The notes under the pieces were generated by a model. That model had not been told where the DNA came from and did not search any database. It was given only the letters and a program-made list of their open reading frames with translations. From a virus: a DNA stretch of 31,225 bases. The stretch's first letter is position 1, and each line of letters opens with the position of its first letter. Of this stretch, positions 23,070 to 30,866 are shown in pieces. Location of the stretch: positions 1 to 31,225 of the IMG/VR virus record IMGVR_UViG_3300033182_000531; one strand, 5' to 3'. The translations under genes and the position numbers were made by a program.

Positions 23070-24173
23070 ATGTCTCGTGGCAAAAAATTACAAGAAATGG
23101 AAGTAAAGACACAGCAATCCCGCACCGCTGTTAATGCTGGAGCAAAAGCTGGAGATCCTATGCCCAAGATGGCAGATCCTGGCACCCAGTTGGGCAGTGT
23201 TGAGGATCTTGGCGGTCCTACTCCAGAAAACTACAAACCCGATGATGACTCAGCAAAGCTGAAGGAACCCGGAGCAACTCTTAAGCAAGTAAGAGATGTA
23301 GTAAACAAAGGCGCAAAAGCCGCAGACCCCATGAAGAAAATGAAGGAAGAAGAAGAACTCTCCACCGAAGAGACCATCGAAGAGGAAGAAGTTTCCACTG
23401 ATGATGTTGTCGCTGAGGAAGAATCCGTAGAAGAAACTGCTGAGTACGACATCGAAGAAGACGTTAATGCTCTTCTCGGTGGTGAAGAACTCTCTGAAGA
23501 GTTCAAAGAGAAAGCAAAAACCATCTTTGAAGCAGCAATCAACTCTAAGGTTGCAGAAATCAAAGAAGGTTTAGAAGCACAATATCAAGAAAAGCTTGCT
23601 GAGGAAATCGAAGCAGCAAAAGAATCACTCGCAGAACGTGTTGATTCTTATCTTGAGTATGTTGCTGACGAGTGGTTTGAAGAAAATGCACTCGCAGTTG
23701 AAACCGGTCTTAAGACCGAGATGACCGAATCGTTCCTTGAAGGAATGAAGAGTCTTTTTGAAGAACATTATGTAACAATCCCTGAAGAGAAGTATGATGT
23801 ACTTGAAAGCATGGTAGAAAAACTAGATGATATGGAGACCAAGCTCAATGAGCAAATTGAGAAGAACATCCAGCTGAATTCCCGTCTCTCCGAGTCGGTT
23901 GCAGAAGGTATTCTCGATGACATTTCCGAAGGTCTTGCACAGACCCAAAAGGAAAAGCTCGCCTCACTTTCCGAAAGTGTTGAGTTTGAAAGTGAAGAAC
24001 AATATCGTGAAAAACTGGAAACACTCAAGGAGTCGTATTTTACCTCCAAGAAAGAGTCTTCCTTTGCTAAAACAGAAACCCTCTCTGAGGGTGTAGACAA
24101 CTCTGCTACTGCTTCAGTATCAGATTCAATGGCTGCATACCTGAGAACCCTGGGTTCTTTTGGCAACTCCTGA
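23070..24173 (+). CDS. gp22: Prohead core scaffold gp22
   Basis: A 367-aa, highly acidic, mostly helical protein (T4: 269). Residues 1-105 contain two related segments (VNAGAKAGDPMPKM and VNKGAKAADPMKKM, near residues 21 and 93). Residues 105-150 are Glu-rich, and 150-310 are long charged helices fit for coiled coil. Several (L/I)-x-E tripeptides (LSE, LAE) are sites where gp21 would chop the scaffold into internal peptides. It lies between gp21 and gp23, as in T4. GGAG at 23059-23062 is the ribosome binding site. Sequence is less conserved than the rest, normal for scaffolds. Confidence 0.9.
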   Translation: MSRGKKLQEMEVKTQQSRTAVNAGAKAGDPMPKMADPGTQLGSVEDLGGPTPENYKPDDDSAKLKEPGATLKQVRDVVNKGAKAADPMKKMKEEEELSTEETIEEEEVSTDDVVAEEESVEETAEYDIEEDVNALLGGEELSEEFKEKAKTIFEAAINSKVAEIKEGLEAQYQEKLAEEIEAAKESLAERVDSYLEYVADEWFEENALAVETGLKTEMTESFLEGMKSLFEEHYVTIPEEKYDVLESMVEKLDDMETKLNEQIEKNIQLNSRLSESVAEGILDDISEGLAQTQKEKLASLSESVEFESEEQYREKLETLKESYFTSKKESSFAKTETLSEGVDNSATASVSDSMAAYLRTLGSFGNS

Positions 24174-24215
24174 ATTTAATATTAAATCAAACGCAAACAT
24201 TACCCTTTAAAGCAA

Positions 24216-25616
24216 ATGTTCCAATCAGAGCATCTGCAGGAAAAGTGGGCACCTCTCCTCAATCATGAGGGTTGCGCTGAGATCCAAGATTCTCATCGTA
24301 GAGCTGTAACCGCAGTCCTGCTGGAAAACCAAGAAAAATTCCTCCGTGAGCAATCTGCCTTCAACGAAGGTGGTATGCTGACTGAGCAACCAAACATTAA
24401 CACCGATCCCTCTGGAACTGGCAATGCTGGTTTCTCTGGTTCGGCTTCTTCACCTGTTGCAGGTTTCGATCCCGTTCTGATCTCCTTGATCAGACGTTCT
24501 ATGCCTAACCTGGTCGCATATGACCTCGCAGGTGTTCAACCAATGAGTGGTCCTACTGGACTCATCTTCGCAATGCGCTCTAAGTACAAAACTCAGAGTG
24601 GCGACGAAACCTTCTTCGACGAAGTAGATACCGCATTCTCTGGACAGGATGCAGGATTCGACCTGACCAACGGCATGTCTGACGCTGCCGCAGGTCTGGG
24701 TACTACCACACAGAGTGGCACCAATCCTTCTGTCCTGAACCCAACTGGTTCCGCAACCTCCACTGCCTACAACGTAGGTCAGGGCATGAGAACCGACGAT
24801 GCTGAAGCATTGGATACTGGTTCTAATGCCTTCAACCAGATGGCATTCTCAATCGAGAAGGTCACCGTTACTGCGAAGTCCAGAGCACTCAAAGCTGAGT
24901 ACTCCTTGGAACTGGCACAGGACCTCAAGGCAATCCACGGTCTGAATGCTGAGGCTGAACTCGCAAACATTCTCTCCACTGAGATTCTTGCTGAGATCAA
25001 CCGTGAAGTCATCAGAACCATCTACAAGATTGCTGAGCAAGGTGCTGCTGTCAACACCGCAACTGCTGGTGAGTTCGACCTCGATATCGACTCAAACGGA
25101 CGTTGGAGTGTTGAGAAGTTCAAGGGTCTCCTCTTCCAGATGGAAAGAGATGCTAACGCAATCGCACAAAGAACTCGTAGAGGAAAGGGCAACATCATCA
25201 TGTGCTCTGCAGACGTTGCTTCTGCACTGACCATGGCTGGTGTTCTGGATTACACCCCTGCCCTCAACGCAAACCTCAACGTTGACGACACTGGTAACAC
25301 CTTTGCTGGTGTTCTCCAAGGTAAGTATCGTGTATACATCGATCCTTATTCTGCAAACAGTGCTGCTAACCAGTACTACGTTGTTGGTTATAAGGGTACT
25401 TCCCCTTATGACGCAGGTCTGTTCTACTGCCCATATGTACCCCTCCAGATGGTACGTGCAGTTGGAGAGAACTCCTTCCAGCCCAAGATTGGCTTCAAGA
25501 CCCGTTACGGTATTGTTGCCAACCCATTCGCAGAAGGAACAACCGTTGGATCGGGTCGTCTCCGTGTCAACAGCAACCGTTACTACAGAAGAGTCACGGT
25601 CAAGAACCTCATGTGA
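24216..25616 (+). CDS. gp23: Major capsid protein gp23
   Basis: A 466-aa protein (T4: 521) of the HK97-fold gp23 family: WAPLLNHEGCAEI at the start, SLIRRSMPNLVAYDLAGVQP and GPTGLIFAMRSKYK in the conserved marker region, and a C-terminus rich in aromatic residues (RVNSNRYYRRVTVKNLM). Predicted gp21 cleavage is after Glu57 (MLTE followed by Q), aligned with T4 FLTE at residue 65. Codon use strongly favours C at third positions (AAC, GAC, TTC, ACC), unlike the AT-ending neighbours, as for a very highly expressed gene. No late box or clear Shine-Dalgarno lies in the 42-base gap before it. A terminator follows. Confidence 0.97.
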   Translation: MFQSEHLQEKWAPLLNHEGCAEIQDSHRRAVTAVLLENQEKFLREQSAFNEGGMLTEQPNINTDPSGTGNAGFSGSASSPVAGFDPVLISLIRRSMPNLVAYDLAGVQPMSGPTGLIFAMRSKYKTQSGDETFFDEVDTAFSGQDAGFDLTNGMSDAAAGLGTTTQSGTNPSVLNPTGSATSTAYNVGQGMRTDDAEALDTGSNAFNQMAFSIEKVTVTAKSRALKAEYSLELAQDLKAIHGLNAEAELANILSTEILAEINREVIRTIYKIAEQGAAVNTATAGEFDLDIDSNGRWSVEKFKGLLFQMERDANAIAQRTRRGKGNIIMCSADVASALTMAGVLDYTPALNANLNVDDTGNTFAGVLQGKYRVYIDPYSANSAANQYYVVGYKGTSPYDAGLFYCPYVPLQMVRAVGENSFQPKIGFKTRYGIVANPFAEGTTVGSGRLRVNSNRYYRRVTVKNLM

Positions 25617-25639
25617 TCTATACTCACAAGAGTTATCTG

Positions 25640-25666
25640 GAGGGTCCTTCGGGACCCTCTTTTTTT
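25640..25666 (+). terminator. Rho-independent terminator after gp23
   Basis: GAGGGTCC (25640-25647), TTCG tetraloop, GGACCCTC (25652-25659), then seven T (25660-25666). This is a perfect 8-bp GC-rich stem with the very stable UUCG loop, ending the head operon. Confidence 0.92.
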
Positions 25667-25667
25667 A

Positions 25668-25675
25668 TCTAAATA
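25668..25675 (+). promoter_or_regulatory. Late promoter box after the terminator
   Basis: TCTAAATA begins one base after the terminator T tract and lies 22 bases before ATG 25698, so the next transcription unit starts anew here. Confidence 0.6.
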
Positions 25676-25697
25676 AGAATGTAGAGAACTAAGTAAC

Positions 25698-25889
25698 ATG
25701 GCTTACCACATTAAAAAAGCAAGTGCCCTTGATCCTAACATCACAGTATATTATGCTGGGGGAAGTAGATGGTCAGATGATTATTCTCAGAGAACAAGTT
25801 TCGCAACAGAGAGTGCCGCAAATGCTAAGATGGTAAATACTGATGGCAAAAACGGTGGATGGACTGGAGCAACTGTTGTAAGCGAGTGA
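25698..25889 (+). CDS. Small conserved cyanophage protein
   Basis: A 63-aa protein beginning MAYHIKKASALDPNITVYYAGG and containing SRWSDDYSQRTSF and GGWTGATVVSE. Aromatic and Gly residues are plentiful; there is no Cys and no membrane segment. Small proteins of this kind occur directly after gp23 in related cyanophages. It is one base from the next gene (stop 25887-25889, ATG 25891), so they are co-translated. No function is known to me; linkage suggests a virion component. Confidence 0.7.
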   Translation: MAYHIKKASALDPNITVYYAGGSRWSDDYSQRTSFATESAANAKMVNTDGKNGGWTGATVVSE

Positions 25890-25890
25890 T

Positions 25891-26454
25891 ATGCCAGACA
25901 CTTCATCAAGGCAGATTGAGAATAGAAATTTTCTTTCACCAACTGGTTTTAGGTTTCTCTTAAAGAGAAGTCCTAAGATCGCATTTTTCTGCAATCAAGC
26001 AAACCTCCCATCATTAGACATGGGAACTGCGATTCAATCCACGTACTTCAAAGATATCGATACTCCAGGAGACAAGGTAACTTTTGGAGATTTGACTATC
26101 AGGTTTTTAGTGGATGAAGATCTTGAAAATTATATGGAACTACAAAGGTGGATCCGTGGTCTTGGTTATCCAGAATCAGAAAAAGACATTAGTGATCTTC
26201 AAAAACTTGGACCTGGTGATATTGGTGGAAGATATAGTAGAGAGGGTCTAAACGTTTACTCAGATGCAACCTTACAAATCTTGAGTAATAATTTAGTTCC
26301 AAAATTTCAAGTGTTCTTTAGAGATGTATTTCCAACATCACTATCAACAGTTACGTTTGATGCCACTGACACGGATATTGAATACTTTACAGCAGAGGCA
26401 ACTTTCAAGTATACTATCTACACTATCAATGATATGAGTGGCAATCCTTTATGA
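25891..26454 (+). CDS. gp3: gp3-like tail completion / tube terminator protein
   Basis: A 187-aa protein (T4 gp3: 176) with the tail-tube fold signature also seen in gp19: FLSPTGFRFLLKRSPKIAFF, an NQANLPSLDMG segment where gp19 has the CKAAQLPAS type, KVTFGDLTIRFLVDEDLENY, and a C-terminal IEYFTAEATFKYTIY strand. In T4, gp3 caps the tube end and, with gp15, completes the tail. In T4-like cyanophages a gene labelled gp3 lies after gp23 and before uvsY, as here. A baseplate-side tube initiator (gp54-like) is the alternative. Its stop overlaps the uvsY start (ATGA). Confidence 0.75.
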   Translation: MPDTSSRQIENRNFLSPTGFRFLLKRSPKIAFFCNQANLPSLDMGTAIQSTYFKDIDTPGDKVTFGDLTIRFLVDEDLENYMELQRWIRGLGYPESEKDISDLQKLGPGDIGGRYSREGLNVYSDATLQILSNNLVPKFQVFFRDVFPTSLSTVTFDATDTDIEYFTAEATFKYTIYTINDMSGNPL

Positions 26455-26885
26455 TCGACCTTGATTCACTTCAAGGAATGTGGGAGAAAGATTCTAAGAT
26501 TGACATGGACAACCTTCATACGGAGTCCACTAATATTCCCACTCTCCATGCGAAGTACTTTGAGTTATATAATACCATCTTTCTTATGAGAAAGAAAGCT
26601 GAACAACAAAGAAAGAATATAAGACATGAACGTTATGAATACTTCAGTGGTAAAGCAGACCCTGAGGTATACATAGAGAATCCATTTCCTAAAAAAATTC
26701 GTGATAAAGATACGATGCAAAAGTATCTTGATGCTGATGAAAAATTATCTACAGTATGTCTGAAAATTGACTATTATGATACAATGCTAGTTTATATTGA
26801 GAGTATACTTAAACAGATAAGTAACAGAACCTATCAAATCAAGAACGCAATAGAGTTCATGCGATTCAACGCAGGATTAGGATAA
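26451..26885 (+). CDS. uvsY: Recombination mediator UvsY
   Basis: A 144-aa, helical, charged protein (T4: 137) matching UvsY in length and pattern: an N-terminal LQGMWEKDSKID, then RKKAEQQRKNIRHERYEYFSGKAD and a C-terminal helical region ending FMRFNAGLG. UvsY loads the UvsX recombinase onto ssDNA coated with gp32. In T4 it neighbours uvsW, as here. The start overlaps the gp3 stop by four bases and the stop overlaps the next ATG by one, so it is expressed from the late box at 25668 with no visible middle promoter. Confidence 0.92.
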   Translation: MIDLDSLQGMWEKDSKIDMDNLHTESTNIPTLHAKYFELYNTIFLMRKKAEQQRKNIRHERYEYFSGKADPEVYIENPFPKKIRDKDTMQKYLDADEKLSTVCLKIDYYDTMLVYIESILKQISNRTYQIKNAIEFMRFNAGLG

Positions 26886-27067
26886 TGGAAGAAGAAGAGT
26901 ATTATCATTTAGAATTGCCAATAGAGGCAATTCGCATTATTCACACAGGTCTTTCTCAAGCATGTGAAAAATGGTCAGGTGGAAAAGCACAAGAACAAGA
27001 AGATTTGCTTGCCATGAGAGATCATTTTTATAGAATCATGCTCGAACATAGGTTCAGCAATATGTAA
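26885..27067 (+). CDS. Small conserved protein between uvsY and uvsW
   Basis: A 60-aa acidic, helical protein (MEEEEYYHLELPIEAIRIIH, then QEQEDLLAMRDHFYRIML) coupled to uvsY by a TAATG overlap. It is found at this spot in T4-like cyanophages, whereas T4 has unrelated small genes near uvsW. It has one Cys and no known motif. Function unknown; perhaps linked to recombination by its place. Confidence 0.72.
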   Translation: MEEEEYYHLELPIEAIRIIHTGLSQACEKWSGGKAQEQEDLLAMRDHFYRIMLEHRFSNM

Positions 27068-27073
27068 TAAATA
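27066..27073 (+). promoter_or_regulatory. Late promoter box for uvsW
   Basis: AATAAATA, whose first two bases are the end of the preceding stop codon (27065-27067). It lies 21 bases before the GTG start of uvsW. T4 uvsW is also a late gene, where its late timing switches replication from origins to recombination. Confidence 0.6.
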
Positions 27074-27094
27074 TTCGTAGATGAATGGATCTAC

Positions 27095-28570
27095 GTGATT
27101 GATACGACAGCAAATCTTGTTATATCAAAATCAAACGAAGTATTTTTAAAAATTAATACAGAACCTCATATTGAGTATGAACTTAGAGACTACTTTAAGT
27201 TTGAGGTTCCTAATGCAAAATTTATGCCACAGTACCGTGGTAGAAACTGGAACGGAGAGATCCATCTCTTTGATATGCGTTCCAAACAAATCTATGTCGG
27301 TCTGTTAGATAAGATTGTCCAGTTCTGTGAGAACTATGGATACAGTTATAAGTTTGAGGATAATAAATTCTATGGCACTCCTTATGAGGAGAATGAATTT
27401 ATTTCTTTTGAAGGAGTAAAGGATTATATTAAATCTATAAGCGTCCACGAGCCACGACAATACCAAGTCGAGGGAGTATACGATGCTCTAAAACACAACC
27501 GAAGACTATTGATATCTCCCACTGCGTCAGGCAAATCTCTGATGATTTATTCATTAGCAAGATATTATGCTGAGCAAGGGAAAAATATCCTGGTAGTTGT
27601 TCCCACGACCAGTCTGGTAGAGCAGATGTATAAGGACTTTGAGGAATATGGGTGGGATTCGGAGTCATACTGTCACAAGATTTATAGTGGGAGAGAGAAA
27701 TATGATGATCGTCCGATCGTCATTACTACATGGCAATCTATCTATAAGTTAGAAAGAAGTTGGTTTGAAAGATTTGAAGTAGTGATTGGTGATGAAGCAC
27801 ACTTGTTTAAATCGAAATCACTGATTCAGATCATGACTAAACTTCATCATGCAAAATATCGTTTTGGATTCACTGGAACTTTAGATGGCACACAGACGCA
27901 TAAGTGGGTGCTTGAGGGTCTCTTTGGTCCATCATATAAAGTAACTAGAACTGATGAATTGATGAGACAAGGACATCTATCTCAGTTAGATATTCAGTGT
28001 CTTGTGTTAAAACATAAACCACAAACTTTTGAAACATATAATGATGAGATTGAATATCTTATCTCTCATGAACAAAGAAATCGTTTCATTAAAAATCTAG
28101 CACTAGATCTTAAAGGGAACACCCTTGTTCTTTTCGCAAGAGTCGAAGCACACGGACAGGTACTCTACGATCAGATAAATAAAAACAAGAGTGATGACCG
28201 TAAGGTATTTTTTGTACATGGTGGTATCGATGCAGAAGAAAGGGAGGTAGTACGAGAGATTACAGAAAGAGAAGACAATGCTATTATCGTCGCCTCCTAT
28301 GGAACTTTTAGTACTGGTATCAATATTAAAAAACTCCATAATGTTATCTTTGCCTCTCCAAGTAAGTCCAGAATCCGCAATCTTCAAAGTATTGGACGAG
28401 TTCTTAGAAAAGGAAAAGGAAAAGTAAAGGCAACTCTCTACGATATCTCTGATGACTGCTCAACAAAATCAAGAAGAAATTACACACTGAATCATTTCAT
28501 AGAAAGAATTAAAACATATAATGAAGAAAATTTTAATTATGAAATAATCACTATCCAATTAAAAACATGA
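27095..28570 (+). CDS. uvsW: DNA/RNA helicase UvsW
   Basis: A 491-aa protein (T4: 503). Residues 1-110 form the small N-terminal DNA-binding domain (YRGRNWNGEIHLFD, as T4 RYGNWDGRIRLLD). Superfamily 2 motifs follow: Walker A PTASGKS 142-148, motif II DEAH 223-226 (T4 has DECH), motif III GFTGTL 248-253, motif VI QSIGRVLRKG 421-430. UvsW unwinds R-loops and branched DNA and branch-migrates recombination intermediates. The start is GTG 27095; the nearby ATGs at 27081 and 27085 are in other frames. The stop overlaps the next gene by four bases (ATGA). Confidence 0.95.
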   Translation: MIDTTANLVISKSNEVFLKINTEPHIEYELRDYFKFEVPNAKFMPQYRGRNWNGEIHLFDMRSKQIYVGLLDKIVQFCENYGYSYKFEDNKFYGTPYEENEFISFEGVKDYIKSISVHEPRQYQVEGVYDALKHNRRLLISPTASGKSLMIYSLARYYAEQGKNILVVVPTTSLVEQMYKDFEEYGWDSESYCHKIYSGREKYDDRPIVITTWQSIYKLERSWFERFEVVIGDEAHLFKSKSLIQIMTKLHHAKYRFGFTGTLDGTQTHKWVLEGLFGPSYKVTRTDELMRQGHLSQLDIQCLVLKHKPQTFETYNDEIEYLISHEQRNRFIKNLALDLKGNTLVLFARVEAHGQVLYDQINKNKSDDRKVFFVHGGIDAEEREVVREITEREDNAIIVASYGTFSTGINIKKLHNVIFASPSKSRIRNLQSIGRVLRKGKGKVKATLYDISDDCSTKSRRNYTLNHFIERIKTYNEENFNYEIITIQLKT

Positions 28571-28959
28571 TAGAAGAAGATTTTTATGCAACTATTAAAC
28601 TTAAATGTGGTGATGAAATATTTGCCAAAGTAGCTGCTTCTGAAGAAGATGACAGAACTTTGCTACTAGTTTCTAATCCAATTATTGTTGGTGAAATAAA
28701 AAACAAACATGGTGTAGTTGGATATAAAGTAGAACCATGGTTAAAGACCACTACAGATGATATGTTTGTAATTAATATCAATGAAGTATTAACTATGTCT
28801 GAATCATCTGATATTGAAATGATTATGATGTATCAAGATTATGTTAGACAGAATGATAAGAACACTACTAACGAATCAAACATAAACCGTAGAATGGGTC
28901 GTATTGGTAATGTAAATGATATGAAAGAGATACTAGAGAAAATATATAAAAGTAACTAA
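28567..28959 (+). CDS. Conserved cyanophage protein, Sm-like in appearance
   Basis: A 130-aa protein with a beta-rich first part (YATIKLKCGDEIFAKVAASE, then LLLVSNPIIVGEI and FVININEVL) whose 'L..G..i.g.v' opening and later strands look like a small Sm-type barrel. A helical C-terminus follows (DIEMIMMYQDYVRQ). It is always near gp55 and uvsW in the T4-like cyanophages I recall, with no known role. The ATG overlaps the uvsW stop. An RNA-binding or transcription-linked role would be a guess. Confidence 0.75.
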   Translation: MIEEDFYATIKLKCGDEIFAKVAASEEDDRTLLLVSNPIIVGEIKNKHGVVGYKVEPWLKTTTDDMFVININEVLTMSESSDIEMIMMYQDYVRQNDKNTTNESNINRRMGRIGNVNDMKEILEKIYKSN

Positions 28960-29007
28960 AGCCTTCCTATCAAACTCCACAAAGTTATTCTACTTGTATT
29001 TTGAAAC

Positions 29008-29036
29008 TTGTCAAGTTTTTCGTAAGATGATATAAT
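29008..29036 (+). promoter_or_regulatory. Bacterial sigma-70-type promoter for gp55
   Basis: -35 TTGTCA (29008-29013), exactly 17 bases of spacer, -10 TATAAT (29031-29036, a perfect match). It lies in the 101-base gap before gp55, about 25 bases from the start codon, and is the best host-type promoter I see in the window. It would allow the late sigma factor to be made before late transcription begins. Confidence 0.8.
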
Positions 29037-29060
29037 TCATACATATTATGAGATAAACTT

Positions 29061-29552
29061 ATGATAAGACCCATGGCAAAAAGAAAAAGGTCGGAACATT
29101 ATGTGAATAATAAGGAGTTCCTGGCTGCTCTTATCAAGTATCGTGAAGATAAAGAGATTGCATTGGCAAAGGGTCTTCCCAAACCTCCCATTCCGCGTTA
29201 TATTGGTGAGTGTTTCTTGAAGATCGCAAATCACCTGTCCTTCAAGCCGAACTTTGTGAACTACATGTTCAAGGAGGACATGATCTCAGATGGAATCGAA
29301 AATTGCGTTCAGTACATTCATAATTTTAATCCTGAGAAATCCCAAAATCCTTTTGCTTACTTTACGCAGATCATTCATTATGCGTTTCTCCGCAGGATCC
29401 AAAGAGAGAAGCGTCAACTAGAAATTAAGAACAAGATTATTGAACGGTCTGGTTACAGTGAGGTGTTTGATGACAACAACACCCTTGACGGATCGAACTA
29501 CAGCGACTACAATAGCATCAAAGACGCCGTGCATTCTAAACTTCGTTATTGA
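29061..29552 (+). CDS. gp55: Late-transcription sigma factor gp55
   Basis: A 163-aa protein (159 if the ATG at 29073 is used; T4: 185). It carries the gp55 sigma-like core: YIGECFLKIANHLSFKPNF, then MISDGIENCVQYIHNFNPEKS and NPFAYFTQIIHYAFLRRIQR, which corresponds to sigma region 2 (core binding and -10 recognition). gp55 with the sliding clamp and gp33 directs host RNA polymerase to TAAATA late boxes such as those listed here. A sigma-70 promoter lies directly upstream. The start choice is not settled; neither ATG has a strong ribosome binding site. The TGA overlaps the gp47 ATG. Confidence 0.93.
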   Translation: MIRPMAKRKRSEHYVNNKEFLAALIKYREDKEIALAKGLPKPPIPRYIGECFLKIANHLSFKPNFVNYMFKEDMISDGIENCVQYIHNFNPEKSQNPFAYFTQIIHYAFLRRIQREKRQLEIKNKIIERSGYSEVFDDNNTLDGSNYSDYNSIKDAVHSKLRY

Positions 29553-30592
29553 TGAAAGTCGCCATTATAACAGACCAGCATTTTGGTTGTCGTAAAAACT
29601 CTAAATTATTTCATGACTATTTTCTAAAGTTCTATAATAATGTCTTCTTCCCATATCTGGAAGAACATGGTATTACTACTGTTATCGACATGGGTGATAC
29701 CTTTGACAGTCGAAAAGGTATTGATTTTTCTGCTCTAGCATGGGCAAAAGATAATTATTATGATCGTCTAGAGAGCATGGGTGTCACAGTCCATACTATT
29801 GTGGGAAATCACACTGCATACTATAAGAATACTAATAAGGTAAATGCAGTAGACCTTCTTCTTCGTGAGTATGATAATGTATATGTCTATGATGCTGCAT
29901 CAGAAGTTACGATTGGTGGTCTAGATATACTATTCATTCCCTGGATTAATAAAGAAAATGAAGAAAGCACTTTCAGATTTATTCAAAGTTCAGATTGCCA
30001 CTGCGCGATGGGGCACCTTGAACTCCACGGATTTAGAGTTAATAAGCAAATCGTCATGGATCATGGTCATCCGAGCGAGTTATATTCAAAGTTCACGAAG
30101 GTCTTCAGCGGTCACTACCACACTAGATCGGATGATGGACGGATCTACTACTTGGGAAATCCATACGAAATGTTCTGGTCAGATGTCGGTGATCGGAGAG
30201 GATTCACCATCTTTGATACAGAAACTGTTGAACATTTTCACGTAGATAATCCTTATCGTCTCTTCTACAATATCTACTATGAAGATACTCCACATCAACT
30301 CTTTGATGCGAGTGAGTATGAAGATAAAATTGTAAAGGTGATTGTTCGTAAGAAAACTAATACGAAAAAGTTTGAACAGTTTGTTGATAAACTTTATGCT
30401 GCTAATGTAGCAGATCTAAAGATTGTTGAAAATTTTGTGGTAGAAGACCCAGAAAAATTTGAGGTATTTGAATCCGAAGACACCCTTTCTATCTTGAATA
30501 GATACATCGAAGAAGCAGAAATTGCACTTGATAAATCTGTTATTCAAAATATAATGAGACAAACTTATCAGGAAGCATGTGAATTAATTTAA
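29552..30592 (+). CDS. gp47: Recombination nuclease subunit gp47 (SbcD/Mre11 family)
   Basis: A 346-aa protein (T4: 339) from ATG 29552, which overlaps the gp55 stop; a TTG one codon earlier is unlikely. Metallophosphoesterase motifs in order: DQH (Asp8, His10), GDTFD (Asp49), GNH (Asn86, His87), GHLELHG (His155), and GHYH (His188, His190), giving the two-metal site. With ATPase gp46 it resects DNA ends to feed UvsX/UvsY recombination and helps degrade host DNA. The C-terminal ~80 residues are the helical capping part. The gene order 55-47-46 is the T4 order. Confidence 0.95.
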   Translation: MKVAIITDQHFGCRKNSKLFHDYFLKFYNNVFFPYLEEHGITTVIDMGDTFDSRKGIDFSALAWAKDNYYDRLESMGVTVHTIVGNHTAYYKNTNKVNAVDLLLREYDNVYVYDAASEVTIGGLDILFIPWINKENEESTFRFIQSSDCHCAMGHLELHGFRVNKQIVMDHGHPSELYSKFTKVFSGHYHTRSDDGRIYYLGNPYEMFWSDVGDRRGFTIFDTETVEHFHVDNPYRLFYNIYYEDTPHQLFDASEYEDKIVKVIVRKKTNTKKFEQFVDKLYAANVADLKIVENFVVEDPEKFEVFESEDTLSILNRYIEEAEIALDKSVIQNIMRQTYQEACELI

Positions 30593-30593
30593 A

Positions 30594-30866
30594 ATGTACA
30601 TTCTAACAATATATGGCAAAGAAACTGAAGGAGCATATTCGGTAACTGACGACGAAGGAGAACAAATTCTTTATTTGTTTGAAGGTGAGGATGATGCTAT
30701 GAGATATGCTATGATGTTAGAGGATGATGGTAGTCCAGAAATGCATGTCATCGAAGTAGAAGATGAATTGATGATAAAGACGTGTGAAATGCATGACTAT
30801 AAGTATGCAGTTATTAGTAAGAATGATCTCGTAATTCCTCCCATAGAAAAACATGATTTTATTTGA
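30594..30866 (+). CDS. DUF3110-like protein
   Basis: A 90-aa acidic protein placed between gp47 and gp46. The run GEQILYLFEGEDDAMRYAMM followed by MLEDDGSPEMHVIEVED strongly recalls DUF3110, a family found in cyanobacteria (and plastids) and in cyanophages; the final part (CEMHDYKYAVI, LVIPP) also fits. The function of the family is unknown to me. It suggests acquisition from a cyanobacterial host. The gene begins one base after gp47 ends and overlaps gp46 by 14 bases, so it is well embedded in the recombination operon. Confidence 0.75.
   Translation: MYILTIYGKETEGAYSVTDDEGEQILYLFEGEDDAMRYAMMLEDDGSPEMHVIEVEDELMIKTCEMHDYKYAVISKNDLVIPPIEKHDFI

Noticed and set aside
28174-28181. GATAAATA within uvsW as a late promoter
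   Set aside because: It matches the box but lies deep inside a coding region with no gene start near; TAAATA arises often by chance in AT-rich sequence.
29549-29551. TTG start for gp47
   Set aside because: The next codon is an ATG that overlaps the gp55 stop in the common ATGA manner and matches the family start.
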